NCBI GenBank assembly: GCA_963920635.1
Contig: OY987303.1
Span: 48,731,223 to 48,795,222 of the forward strand
Reading direction: 5' to 3'
From: Pseudeuparius sepicola
Taxonomy: Eukaryota > Arthropoda > Insecta > Coleoptera > Anthribidae
DNA length: 64,000 bases
Shown here: positions 1 through 9,259 of the stretch, piece after piece
Numbering within the stretch: position 1 is the first letter of the stretch
Layout of the letters: each line of letters opens with the position of its first letter
Translations under genes and position numbers: made by a program
The notes under the pieces: model-generated
Database searches by the model: none
What the model was told of the DNA's origin: nothing
The model's input: only the letters and a program-made list of their open reading frames with translations

Positions 1-282
1 GAACTATTTTAGTTATAGTTATATCTAAAAAATAATAATAAACAAAAGGCTTTTATGTGCTTTTGACATATATTTAATAAAATATAAATAAATATACAGC
101 CAAGCCAACCCGATATGTTCATCCCCCTAATCTCTAGCAACCCCAACTTTAAAATTTCAAATGGAACTACCCCCCCTTGTGCGCCTTGTGGCGCATCATT
201 TTAAAGCCCTTTTTATTGCGAATACAGTGATGCATCGTTTTCAGAAATCTGTTGAAATTTGACAGAATTATTGTCTAAAAAC
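1..282. other. AT-rich sequence, no feature recognised
   Basis: No coding region, RNA gene or recognisable repeat was found between the window edge and the first foldback element. Confidence 0.5.
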
Positions 283-977
283 GGGAAGTTGACAATGCAC
301 TATACGCATAGTAATTTCTACACAAATGCCCGTCACTAATAAGTTTTTTATCTACTACACACGACCAAATTACCTTGTTTTTTATTGACGTGCTCGATCA
401 GTTTACAAAAAAAGTCACAAATGAAAAGGCTGAAGCAAAACAAAAAAAGTTCATATACGAACTCAAACCTTATATCTTAACAAAAAGTCACTGTCACAAA
501 AAAGTTCATATTTTTTGCCTATAACCACGAAATCGTTAGTTTTAGCCTCATATTGAAAGTGGAAACGTATTTTCGAAATGGTTTATTCTAGCGCGGAAAG
601 GGTAGAAATTGTTGCAATTTGTTATCGGAATCTTGATTGCGCTAAAGCTACAGCACGAATTGCAACAATTTCTCACCTTTCCGCGATAGAGTAACCATTT
701 CAAAAACACGTTTACACTTTCAATAGCAGGCTGAAACTAGCGATTTCGTAGGTAAAAGCAAAAATACGAGGACTTTTTTGTAACAGTGACTTTTTGTTAT
801 TTTAAAAATATAATATAAGGTTTGAATTCGTATGAATTTCTTTTGTTTGGCGTCAGCACTGATCGACACGTCAATAAAAACTAGGTAATATGGTCGTGTG
901 TAGTAGATAAGAAACTTATTAGTGTTGAGCATTTGTGTAAGAAATTACAACGCGTACAGTGGATTGTTAACTTTCCG
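283..977. repeat. Foldback (inverted-repeat) element of about 0.7 kb
   Basis: The left part (about 283-625) matches the reverse complement of the right part (about 655-977) over nearly its whole length. Shared stretches include ACTAATAAG, TCTACTACACACGACCA, AAAAGTCACTG and GAAATTGTTGCAATT. About 35 bases of unpaired centre remain. The arms are diverged by small indels, so this is an old element. I see no clear target duplication at its ends. Confidence 0.75.
578..670 (+). pseudogene. Start of a mariner-type transposase (HTH region), remnant
   Basis: From the ATG at 578 a short frame reads MVYSSAERVEIVAICYRN and then LDCAKATAR. This resembles the first helix-turn-helix of many insect Tc1/mariner transposases, which begin with a hydrophobic start, then an E-R-x-E-I-V core and later a TAR motif. 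The frame spans the left arm and the unpaired centre of the foldback element and fails soon afterwards. No catalytic domain is present. It may show that the foldback derives from a mariner-like parent. The assignment rests on pattern resemblance only. Confidence 0.4.
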
Positions 978-989
978 AATTTTGAAATA

Positions 990-1096
990 TATTTCGGTTT
1001 TCTAATTTGGGAGGGGTCTAGTTTTCGTTGGGAAACCCTGTATACTTCTCCGGTATAGTTTGATTTGCATCCCGGCACACAGCACCGATCTGGCAT
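990..1096 (-). pseudogene. THAP-domain-like N-terminus, fragment
   Basis: The minus-strand frame beginning at 1096 reads MPDRCCVPGCKSNYTGE, which matches the start of a THAP zinc finger: C-x(2-4)-C followed by a short S/N-Y stretch. THAP domains occur in P-element-type transposases and in host regulators. The following phenylalanine-proline part and the second Cys-His pair are missing, apparently after a frameshift near 1045, and the frame then runs into the arm of the foldback element. It is therefore a fragment of a transposon or host gene and not a working gene. Confidence 0.4.
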
Positions 1097-1394
1097 TTTT
1101 TAAATAGAACCAAAACTCTAGTAGCTCTCTGTCCTGTATCTAAAATATATACACATAAGTTACCTAATACCGTTGATTGTCGACGCTAATACATACTAGC
1201 ACAGACCTACATACTATATAGGTCTGTGATACTAGTAAAAGGATTGGGCTGATCCCGCACAGACGTGCTGCGGCCGTCACATGGACGTCTACGGTGACGT
1301 CACAGCGGCAACGGCTCGCTGCGCGGCGGCCCGTAAGTTTCCGTGGGCCCCGGGTACCTTCAAGTTGTTGATAATAGTTATTAATATATTGGAT

Positions 1395-1690
1395 GTAATT
1401 TTGGTCCATGCACAGTTTTATCAAATTTATTGCAATTATTGTGTTCTAGAAATTCTTTTAAATACTCTAATGTTGTTGGAATTGGTACATTAGGAAACAA
1501 CGAACTAACATCAAATTAAATTAAAACTTTGCCTTCTTCAAGCACGGTGTCTTTGATTTTATTAATGGAATCTAATGAATTCACTATAGAAGAATTGTTT
1601 GAATTTTTTGGCAAATTTTCAAATTCATTTTCTAACCATTTTGATAAGGCATACGTGGGCGATCCTATTGCCGAAACTACCTTGTTTCGA
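1395..1690 (-). pseudogene. Penelope-like element reverse transcriptase, N-terminal fragment
   Basis: Read on the minus strand, the frame carries the PLE RT pattern around the segment AIGSPTYALSKWLE. After one in-frame stop it continues with FDVSSLFPNVP, the motif that holds the first catalytic Asp in these enzymes. A better preserved PLE at 57,018 has the same order (SPCHSLAKYL, then FDVVSLFTNVP). The fragment ends near 1395, before the motif with the Asp pair. It represents a different and older PLE family than the copies at 55-60 kb. Confidence 0.7.
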
Positions 1691-1699
1691 ATCGAGGCC

Positions 1700-2010
1700 G
1701 AAGCAGACTGTGTGCACATGTATTTATAGAAAGGCACCGGTGATTGCCAAAAACGCTGGACAAATTGTGGATACACGGTAATGCTCCTTAATAGTTTTAT
1801 CTCGGTGATTTACTAATTGATGGGATTACTAGGGTTTTATGTAGTACTCGAGCGAATGCTATCCTAGTTCTATCGGAAAAAGTCGGTCCTAGCTGCAAAT
1901 AGAAACGAAGACAAAATAGTAGTAATTGCCCCTTCCCCGCACAAGCATTCAGTTGCTTCTGTTGTACTAGGTTGTAGCATTGTGAGGGTGAGAATTATTA
2001 TTATTATCAT
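1700..2010 (+). repeat. SINE-like repeat with (ATT)n tail, copy 1
   Basis: This stretch matches 9540-9870 and 62,970-63,195. Shared landmarks are TGATTTACTAATT, GTACT(C/T)GAG(C/T)GA, the AGTCGG(T/C)CCTAGC block, and the 3' end GTGAGGGTGAGAATTATT followed by ATT repeats. Partial 3' copies lie at 22,983 and 53,400 on the minus strand. A simple-repeat tail and frequent 5' truncation suggest a SINE or LINE 3' end. I could not identify clear pol III A and B boxes. Confidence 0.65.
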
Positions 2011-2658
2011 TATCACCAAGTTGAATTTCGAAAATAGAATTCAACGTCAACAACATTACAAATTGTTTTATTTCAAACAAACACAAAAATGTGTGATGTA
2101 CAGGGTTACTCAAACCGATGTCCCAGGCTTATCATGAGAAAACGAAAAGAGAGAAAAAAATCTGCTTGTGGGATTTAAATGTAACCAGAATAAATTGAGA
2201 CAAAATATAGACATATTGGGTGTTCTAAAAAGTGAAAGAGGTAGGTAACTGATTATATTTTTACTACAAAGGTAAATTTCTTTGGGTTGGATATTTCACT
2301 GAACACGGAACGAATGAAACTGCAATTCTCCCCGCCTCTGATATAGCATCGTTCGCTCTCAAAGTGTCCATCAAAATCAGCAGCTTTGCTTTGTACTGTT
2401 TGGATCGATAGGGAGCCCTCCTGAAACTTTTAATTAGTACGTGTAGGTATATGCAGGGGAACAGTTATTGTACTTCTCGATAACATTGTGCCCATTTTCG
2501 GTATCTAAATGATTGGACTTTTGATTAATATTTGTCTCCTAGAAAGAACAAGGCAACTTTGTAGCCATTTTAGCGACGGGATTGTCTCATCGAAAATTCC
2601 AGCAGTTATTATACGTGTTTTCAAGGAATACATTATTTACTAAATATTGGTTGGTGTA
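2011..2658. other. Non-coding, AT-rich; no gene seen
   Basis: No coding frame. A TACAGGGTTACTC sequence near 2100 looks like one end of a Tc1/mariner-type repeat, but I found no matching partner end. Confidence 0.4.
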
Positions 2659-2660
2659 TA

Positions 2661-2847
2661 CAGGGTGAGTCAGAATGTATAGTAAATACTTTCGGCAGGT
2701 GGTTTTAAAGGGGTCTTTCATATAAAATTTTTCGATTTGTAACGTTTGAAAGCGAAAAATCGAAAAATTTTATATCAAAGACCCCCTCTTAAAACCGCCT
2801 GCCGAACACCCCTTTAAAGTATTTACTATACATTCTGACTCTCCCTG
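2661..2847. mobile_element. Palindromic Tc1/mariner-type MITE (187 bp)
   Basis: The element is almost completely self-complementary: CAGGGTGAGTCAGAATGTAT at the left is repeated inverted at the right end, as are the AGTAAATACTTT and AAATTTTTCGATTT blocks. TA dinucleotides flank both ends (2659-2660 and 2848-2849), as expected for Tc1/mariner insertion. It has no coding capacity and must have been moved by an enzyme encoded elsewhere. Confidence 0.85.
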
Positions 2848-2849
2848 TA

Positions 2850-4309
2850 TAATAAATGCCAAAATATTAACTACGTATTTAGCGAAACAAAAGCAACAAA
2901 TTTTTCAAATTATTTTTTATTAAAATATTTTGAAAACCAAATTAGTAGTGTAAAAATCAAATTTATGGTAAATGCTGTTGAGTTAAGTGAATTGTGAATT
3001 TAATTTAGTATACAGTCTCCTCTCGAGTCTCCTTTGTGTTCAGATATTATTTATTTTATGTAGCTAGGTACATACCTTTAGTTGTCCTGTATACACATTT
3101 CACAATCTTTGCATGTAATTTTGTATATAATATAATATCGTAAATAAATGTAATTAGGCAGTATTCATTAGTAGTAGGTAATTAGTATTTAGTTTTAGTT
3201 TCATTAGATAATGCGAACGAAATTTTATATCTATATCTTAATGAAAACATGTGTTTATGGTACAAGTCTACGAAGAGAGAATTGTTATATCTAATACTTT
3301 TCGTATCTAAAAAAGTTATTTGGGAATTTTGTTCATTTTCAAAAATATATTGTAGTTTGGGAATGAAGTCATTAAAAATTCAAAAAACTTGATTAACATT
3401 ATTTTGAGGCGCAGCTGTAATAATGCGATTAACGTATTTTTTACAAAAAGGTAATTATTCAAAAGGTAACTTATTGTGTCTAGAAATTTTGTATAATTCA
3501 GACATAAATTATCTCAACATGCAGGGGACGTATTTTTGTATGTTTGTAGGTAGTTAGATTCTCCACATAAATTGAAAACTTCTAAAAACCTTTCTTTTTC
3601 TATATTTGTAATTTCTAAAAACCATTCTTTTCTAAATTTGTAATTTCTAAAAACCACTATTTTTCTAAAGTGGTATGTTTTAGTTGTAGTTGCAAAAACA
3701 AACGTTGGCAAAGACAAATAGTTTTTTTCTAATAAATAAACCGAACTTCTGGTGAATTAGGAGTAAACTTTATCCTTTTTGGATATATAAAAATCGCAAA
3801 AAATATCTGGAAAACAATCAATATTAAATGAAATTAATTGTATACTTTTTTAAAAGCTTCTCTAATAAAGCAAATTTGCGTTCTTTTGACTCCTTTGTTT
3901 TTTTTTAATTCTAGTCGTTCTTTTCTTCTCTCTCTTAATCTAATTTTTGCTATTTTACTTCTCTTGAAAATAAGGTGTTTTCGAATATCTAACATATTTT
4001 AAAGTTTTTCTATTAATCATGGATTTTTATCTCCCTTTCGTAGTCTTATCTTTTCTATTTTGCCGTAGAACGTTGCGGTATATGTTAAAATGGCAGCTGC
4101 GGGTTGTTTAACTACGTATATCCTCTCGAAGCTTCTAACATGCTAATATAGATATCATTCATCTTAGTATGAACTTCGGCTTGTTTTTATTTAGATATTT
4201 ACAGTTTTTTGTTCTAAATAAGTTTTGAGGTCTTTTGTAAGATTTCTCAGATACTTTGTTGAACATTTATCAGACACATTGTTGCAACATTTCTTAGGAT
4301 ACTCTGTTG
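2850..4309. other. AT-rich spacer, no gene
   Basis: No convincing coding frame or RNA gene. The only structure seen is the short tandem repeat described separately at 3578-3672. Confidence 0.5.
3578..3672. repeat. Short tandem repeat, about 32-bp unit, about 3 copies
   Basis: Three consecutive units each begin with TTCTAAAAACC and, in the first two, end with ATTTGTAA. Unit length is about 30-33 bases, with a few substitutions. Confidence 0.7.
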
Positions 4310-4557
4310 TACAGGGTGGGCCAAAGGAATACAACGTTTTTGGCATGGACACTAAAAATGCATTTTTTTGCTAGAAAATTTTTATTAATATTGTTTGGAG
4401 TTTTGTGTCCTTTATTTTATAATTCAATATTCTTCAGTTTTTATTTGTTATGCGCAAAGAGGTTGCTTTGAAGTTATCATCACATATTTGTTTAATTTGG
4501 TATTCTAGAGTTTATTTTTGTATCAATTCAAATCTAATTGGCGCGTCATTTCTTTTA

Positions 4558-4810
4558 AAGAAAATACCGAATTGAGGAGGCACGATTCCGCATGTGCAGA
4601 CCCCAACAGGTGTGCCCACGGAAGAGCTGTCAAAGTTACTTTTAAAAAATTATCGACAGCTCGGCAGTCAGTTCGAAACGAAACGCGAACGGCTACGCAT
4701 ATACCTACATTTTTTTGGAAAAAAGGGAAGAAAAAATCGAATACGCGGTACCGCGCGTCACAAACGTCATCCAGCTTCCAGCAGGGACGAAGAATCTGCA
4801 GTGGTAAGTG
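4558..4810 (+). other. Open frame of unknown origin inside the mariner element
   Basis: An open plus-strand frame reads EEARFRMQTPTGVPTEELSK and onward through LLLKNYRQLGSQFETKRE, then ends at a GTGGTAAGT that resembles a splice donor near 4800. The composition (charged, helical, without low-complexity bias until the basic tail) looks coding. I do not recognise the family. It could be an upstream exon of a transposase-related gene or a captured host exon. It runs antisense to the transposase. Confidence 0.35.
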
Positions 4811-4938
4811 TTCTCTCAATTTCGGAAAATTGTTCGTTTTTTATTTCGTGTCTCGCTTTTTGAGTCAGCGCGTAACGCTTGTATATGGTAATCAACACCA
4901 TATAACAAATATGTAAATGTTGCTTAATGTATGCCATT

Positions 4939-6033
4939 TTATGTATGGAAAATGACATCCGTCATATGCTGCCCATCCTGTTCAATACATGATTCCAAAC
5001 GTTTTATAAAATTTTGGTTCACAATTTCCAACAAGTTCTGGTCAATAGCTTGAATCTGCTGGCGAATTGAAGCCTTCAGTTCCTTAAGAGTTTTTGGTTT
5101 GTCAGCATAAACTTTTGATTTGAGATAGCCCCATAGAAGGAAATCACATGTAGTGATATCGGGGGACCTGGGAGGCCATAACGTATCGTCTAATCGCGAA
5201 ATGACATGTCCTGAAAACATTTCACGCACAACACGCATTGAGTTGCGCGCAGTGTGAGCAGTGACCCCATCTTGTTTAAACCACAGATTTTGGAGACGAT
5301 ATCATATAGTCTCCGTAGTCTACGCAATTCTAGCCTTAAAAAGACGTTTAACATGTGGATGTAGCGCTCTGAATTGACCGAAACAGTTATTCCTTCATCT
5401 TCAAAAAAATAAGGCCCAATAATGCAGACTTTTGAAACAGCACACCAGACTGTTACTTTTGGGGTGTGCAACGGGCGTTCATGAAGGGAGAGCGGGTTCT
5501 CTGCATAGCCCAGTAACGGCAGTAGTTTTGCCGATTGACAAAACCGTTCAGATGAAAATGGGCTTCGTCACTCGTGAGAATAATTACATCTGGATTTTCC
5601 TCAAGCAATGCTAACATAACCTCCGCAAAAGCTTTTCTTTGTGCGAAATCATTTCGGTACAACTCCTGAACTAGTGCAAGCATATATGGATGGAAATGTA
5701 AATTGATATGCAAAATACGCCTAACTGTAGTCCGAGGAATACGTGGTGCTTGAGCATGGTGGCGAGTTGAACGCCTAGGGGCTTCTTAAAATTGCTTGCC
5801 TCACCCGCTCTAGGTGTTCTAGACGTCCATATGCGGCCTGGTGATTTCAATTTCACGGTTCCCTTCCTGAAATTAGTCACCCACCTTTTTATGGTAAGAT
5901 GATTTGGTACAGCGCCATGACGTATAATTCGGAAATGTCTCCGAAATACCCGTTGCGTCGCCGCAACAGAATCACCATTTCGCACGAAACTATCGTACGC
6001 GAAGACGAGATATTCTAACCGCCACCGAGCCAT
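4939..6033 (-). pseudogene. Tc1/mariner transposase, DD41D-type, frameshifted
   Basis: This minus-strand gene would cut and paste its element. From 6033 it shows an N-terminal helix-turn-helix of the insect DUF4817 kind (MARWRLEYLVFAYDSF, then RRHFRI). A catalytic region follows with the first Asp in LTSDEAHFHLNGF, the second in KQDG near 5270, and the third in TTCDFLLWGYLK. I count 41 residues between the second and third Asp, which points to the DD41D group and away from classical DD34D mariner. Frame changes near 5775, 5460 and 5290 split it into four pieces, so it is inactive. The end (TDVIFHT) is intact, giving a near full-length gene body. Confidence 0.85.
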
Positions 6034-6352
6034 AGCGTATACTAAATGGCATTACTTTATGGTTACAACGCTACTATTCACGGCTCCCCTCCTTTTCTAC
6101 CTGCCGAGTATAGATCACCTTACGAGAGAATACGAGCCTCAAGAATGCGAGTAAAAAATTTCGAATGTTGCCAAACTTCGAAATATAATCCTCCTTAGGA
6201 AATATAATAAATCAAAACCATTATGCTAGTGCACCAGAATTGTACACGTTTTTTGCGATCCGGCAACGCCTAGCAAGCCCAGTAAAGATTCACCCTGCAA
6301 TCAGTAGCCCAAGCTGAATATTTCTTAGAGCGACTGGCGGTCGTAAATATCC

Positions 6353-6545
6353 ATGCAAGTCATGTACCCTAGTCTGCGCCTCATAGCCGTGCGCGAAGGG
6401 AGACAATTTGAGTTTTGCGGTGTTAGTAGTGGTTGGATATTGACCAGTGTCCGCGGAAAGACCATACATAGCCAAGCCAGGGAAATTATCGCAAACGTAA
6501 TAAGGGTTTGCGATGAGGAGGCAACTAATAACGCTTTCAAATTAT
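6353..6545 (+). pseudogene. Transposon-associated frame with an HSQAREII motif
   Basis: The plus-strand frame contains RGKTIHSQAREIIANVIR followed by CDEEATNNAF. This resembles the short N-terminal module I associate with some insect DNA-transposon proteins. It sits just inside the right end of the 4312-6692 element and is antisense to the main transposase. The frame downstream of about 6545 becomes non-coding in character. The family assignment is from memory of the motif and is weak. Confidence 0.35.
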
Positions 6546-6839
6546 CTTTACAAAGAAAATTTTCACCGCCGTTATTACCGACGCCTCTGGTGGCAGCAAT
6601 TTTATGGCCTATTCACGCCTTTTTTATTTTACTTCCCCCCTGCGTCTCTAGCGTTCTCTTCCAAAAACGTTGTATTCCTTTGGACCACCCTGTATTTTCT
6701 TGCCCATAAGGGAAGAATTTCTCCCCTTCAGCTCGTGAAATGAACGATCTAAAAAGGAAAATTATCGCTTTCAATAAACCATTACTTTTTATTTTACGAA
6801 CATCCCAAAATTTGACATTAAATAAAATATTAAAAGAGT

Positions 6840-7390
6840 GATGGGTGTTAACATGACGAGATTACTGTAAGGAGGGGTGACCGTTTCCAGATATCCCAAC
6901 CCTATAATCCAATAAGGATCGGAAAGTTCCCAATATCTCGGAAGTGACTGCCACTGATCCTACTGAACCTCGCTTGCCATAAAACTCGAGCAATGTGCAA
7001 ATTTGTAAAGGTAAAAAATTAGAAATATCTATCGCAATTAAGTTCTGTCCGACTGATTTCCTTCCGTCGCAATTCGATGCTAAACTTTCCGAAGATTTCT
7101 GAAATCTGAAAACGCGGAGGATCTAGATTGCCTCTCATTATAATTTTACCGAACACGTATTTAACTAAACGAACTAACTTTGGACATATAAGAGCAGTCC
7201 ATAAATTTGCTTGAGCAGTTATACTATGGCGTTGGTTACGTTTTCCAAGTTCGGGTAGTTTCAGTGTATGTTCTGGTAACTGCAACACATCAAAGTCTCG
7301 CGTCAAACTTTCTGGTCTTTGGTGCATGTTCTCCAGTTTATTACCTGATCGTTACGGGAGACCTTCTAACAGTTATCTACTAAAATGTAG
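6840..7390 (+). repeat. Dispersed repeat family R, copy 1
   Basis: Landmarks shared with other copies are ATGACGAGATTACT, AATCCAATAAG, TAATTTTACCGA, ACACGTATTTAACTAAACGA and TTTCAGTGTATG(T/C)TC. Other copies lie at 23,690-24,110, 46,225-46,320, 47,970-48,665, 52,384-53,290, 59,960-60,300 and 62,303-62,960. No protein is encoded. Confidence 0.75.
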
Positions 7391-7557
7391 CATTTAAATA
7401 CCTTAATCTTCAATGATATGAAAATTCACCGGGGGAGCCAGAATAGTAGTTTGCCATTGCATGTTTATTTTAAGACATAGAGGAAAACACAGAAAGATTT
7501 TTAGTACCTGCAATAATTATAAATAATAAATGATGTTTAGTGGCATATCAGGTAAAG

Positions 7558-7695
7558 GATATCAATTGAAAAAAAATGCACTCCAGCCGGGACTCGAACC
7601 CGGGACTCCTACTGTGGCCGTAGGCACTTAACCAACTAAGCTACCGGAGATACGGATTCCAACGGCTAGGTGTTATTTATTCCAATTGATATATA
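7558..7695. repeat. Small element: tRNA-like sequence between inverted repeats
   Basis: The tRNA-like sequence at 7580-7650 is bracketed by ATATCAATTG at 7558 and its inverse CAATTGATAT near 7682-7692. The arrangement looks like a small unit that could have moved as one piece, though the inverted repeats are only about 10 bases. Confidence 0.5.
7580..7650 (-). tRNA. tRNA-like sequence, probably pseudogene
   Basis: On the minus strand this folds as a cloverleaf. The 7-bp acceptor has TCTCCGG opposite CTGGAGT with one T:T mismatch at the tip and one G:T pair. The D arm starts GCTTAGTTGG, the anticodon stem is CCTAC/GTAGG, the variable loop has 4 bases, and the T arm is CCGGG-TTCGAGT-CCCGG. The anticodon loop reads GGCCACA, so position 33 is G where functional tRNAs have U, and the nominal anticodon is CCA. 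That argues for a tRNA-derived repeat or pseudogene. B-box-like sequence (GGTTCGAGTCC) is intact. Confidence 0.55.
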
Positions 7696-7787
7696 GTTAG
7701 TAGCGGTGAGATGTAGGAGACTTCGGCGTCTTCTACAGCTACTAGGAGGGGTTAGAGGGTGTAGGGTATCCATTCATGATTGTCAGA

Positions 7788-7806
7788 GTAGGAGTCCCGG
7801 GTTCGA
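7788..7806 (+). repeat. Second partial copy of the tRNA-like 3' half
   Basis: The sequence GTAGGAGTCCCGGGTTCGA repeats the anticodon-stem to T-loop part of the tRNA-like sequence at 7580-7650, in the opposite orientation, about 140 bases away. It ends abruptly after the T loop. Confidence 0.6.
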
Positions 7807-7814
7807 CATACCCA

Positions 7815-7868
7815 AATCGACAAAAATTTTCAGGCCCTCCTGTGTAATTTGTCCTAAAAAATCATCCT
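7815..7868 (+). repeat. End fragment of the CAGGATGAT foldback family
   Basis: The stretch containing CAAAAATTTTCA, CCTGTGTAATTTG and AAAAAATCATCCTG matches two separated parts of the element at 8480-9245. It is a short deletion derivative ending at the same terminal motif followed by TA. Confidence 0.6.
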
Positions 7869-7869
7869 G

Positions 7870-8479
7870 TATATATGTTTTAAATCTTTGAACCCTAGTC
7901 TAGCCCATGTCTTATTCACTCCTTCTTTTTAAAGCAGTAAACAGGGAAAACAAAACAGTGCATTTAATTTATTGCTTCGTATATTTCTAGAAAAGTGTCG
8001 TGTAAAATTGCGACTGGCAATAAATTTATAGGCACTAAATTATATTTACTTCCACATCATTCAAGGAATTCTCTCTTGGGCTTTTATGTAAAAGAAAAAA
8101 ATAATAATAATACTTAATACTGCATAGTTAAACTATTATTATTATGGTTCCACAGTTAACAAAGAAAAAAAACTACAATCATAGTTGCGGAATATTTTTT
8201 GCTAGTATTAGGTTACTTATTTTTTTAGTTCACTAAAAATGTTTGACCTTGAAAATTTGAAAATTTTCGCCTGCTGCGTAATTCTTAACAATGAAAAATG
8301 AACTTTGATAATAATATCTGGTTGCGCCACTGCTTGAAAGCAACATCAGTTGAAAACCTATTCTATATATCCACTCATGCAACGTTGTAATATTTAACTG
8401 CAGCACTTACTAATATTTTTGACGTTTTAGCGCCTATACATGAGTTATTGGGGCGCAAAAAAGCAGTTTGGCTAACATA
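7870..8479. other. AT-rich spacer, no gene
   Basis: No coding frame or RNA gene recognised; two AAT-repeat tracts occur near 8100 and 8140. Confidence 0.4.
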
Positions 8480-9245
8480 CAGGATGATTTTTTTAGGTCT
8501 ACCACCGCGATTTTCTCGCTCATTTTGTGCCCTACAGAAAAAACGTAACAAACAAAAATGTGGCAATTTTGGACACCTAAGTGGTGCTGCAAAAGAAATC
8601 GGCATCCATGGCCAACTTGTCGCGCAATATTAAAAAAACCTCAAATTGAGCAAAACTATTAATGGCCGTGGAATGTTTATTTTAAGAGACCGAGAAAAAC
8701 TTTTATATTGAAAATTGATGGCACTAAGAAGCTTTATGCAAAAGGGTACCCAGATAGTTTCAGAAAATTACACAGGGACTTCGGCTCTCTTGATGCTATG
8801 ATTTTTTTTTGTTTATTTCTTATTAGGCGATTTTCTCGCTTATTTTGGGCCGCACAGAAAATATGTATGAAAACAAAATATGGCAATTTTGGTCAGCGAG
8901 GCGACATTAAAAAAGGAATGGGCCTCCATACCCAACTTTTCGCGGTGTACTAAAAAAACCTAAAATCGACAAAAATTTTCATGGTCTCAAGAGAGCCGAA
9001 GACCCTGTGTAATTTGCTGAAACTATCTGAGCACCTGGGTGGATAAAGCTTCTTAGTGCCATCAATTTTCAATATAAAAGTTTTCCTCTGTCTCTTAAAA
9101 TAAACATTCCACGGCCATTAATAGTTTTGCTCAATTTGAGGTTTTTTTAATATTGCGCAACAAGTTGGCCATGGATGCCGATTTCTTTTGTAGGCCGCAA
9201 AATGAGCGAGAAAATCGCGGTGGTAGACCTAAAAAAATCATCCTG
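8480..9245. mobile_element. Foldback element (766 bp) with TA target duplication
   Basis: The left end CAGGATGATTTTTTTAGGTC is repeated inverted at the right end, and TA flanks both sides (8478-8479, 9246-9247). Matching inverted blocks include CTACCACCGCGATTTTCTCG, TGGCCAACTTG and TTGATGGCACTAAGAAGCTT. Arms are about 300 bp. In the centre, 8810-8960 is a diverged direct copy of 8508-8640, so the left arm has duplicated internally. No protein is encoded. The TA duplication suggests mobilisation by a Tc1/mariner enzyme. Confidence 0.85.
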
Positions 9246-9259
9246 TATAACATAAAAAT

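Larger units (their letters stand above)
4312..6692 (-). mobile_element. Tc1/mariner-superfamily transposon (2.38 kb)
   Basis: The left end CAGGGTGGGCCAAAGGAATA is repeated inverted at the right end with one difference, and the match extends about 31 bases up to the end of CAACGTTTTTGG. TA lies at 4310-4311 and 6693-6694, the standard target duplication. The minus-strand transposase (4939-6033) fills the middle. About 0.6 kb lies on each side, with plus-strand frames of unknown origin, so the element is longer than a typical 1.3-kb mariner. It is either an unusual long family or a nested pair. Confidence 0.8.

Noticed and set aside
881..1096. Host THAP-domain gene
   Set aside because: Only the first third of the domain is readable, and the frame then runs into an unrelated foldback arm.
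6353..6709. 118-codon frame as an intact gene
   Set aside because: Only the first 60 codons look coding; the remainder is the mariner terminal repeat and hydrophobic low-complexity sequence.
7580..7650. Functional tRNA-Trp(CCA) gene
   Set aside because: Position 33 is G where functional tRNAs have U, the acceptor tip is mismatched, and a partial copy lies nearby; better explained as a tRNA-derived repeat.
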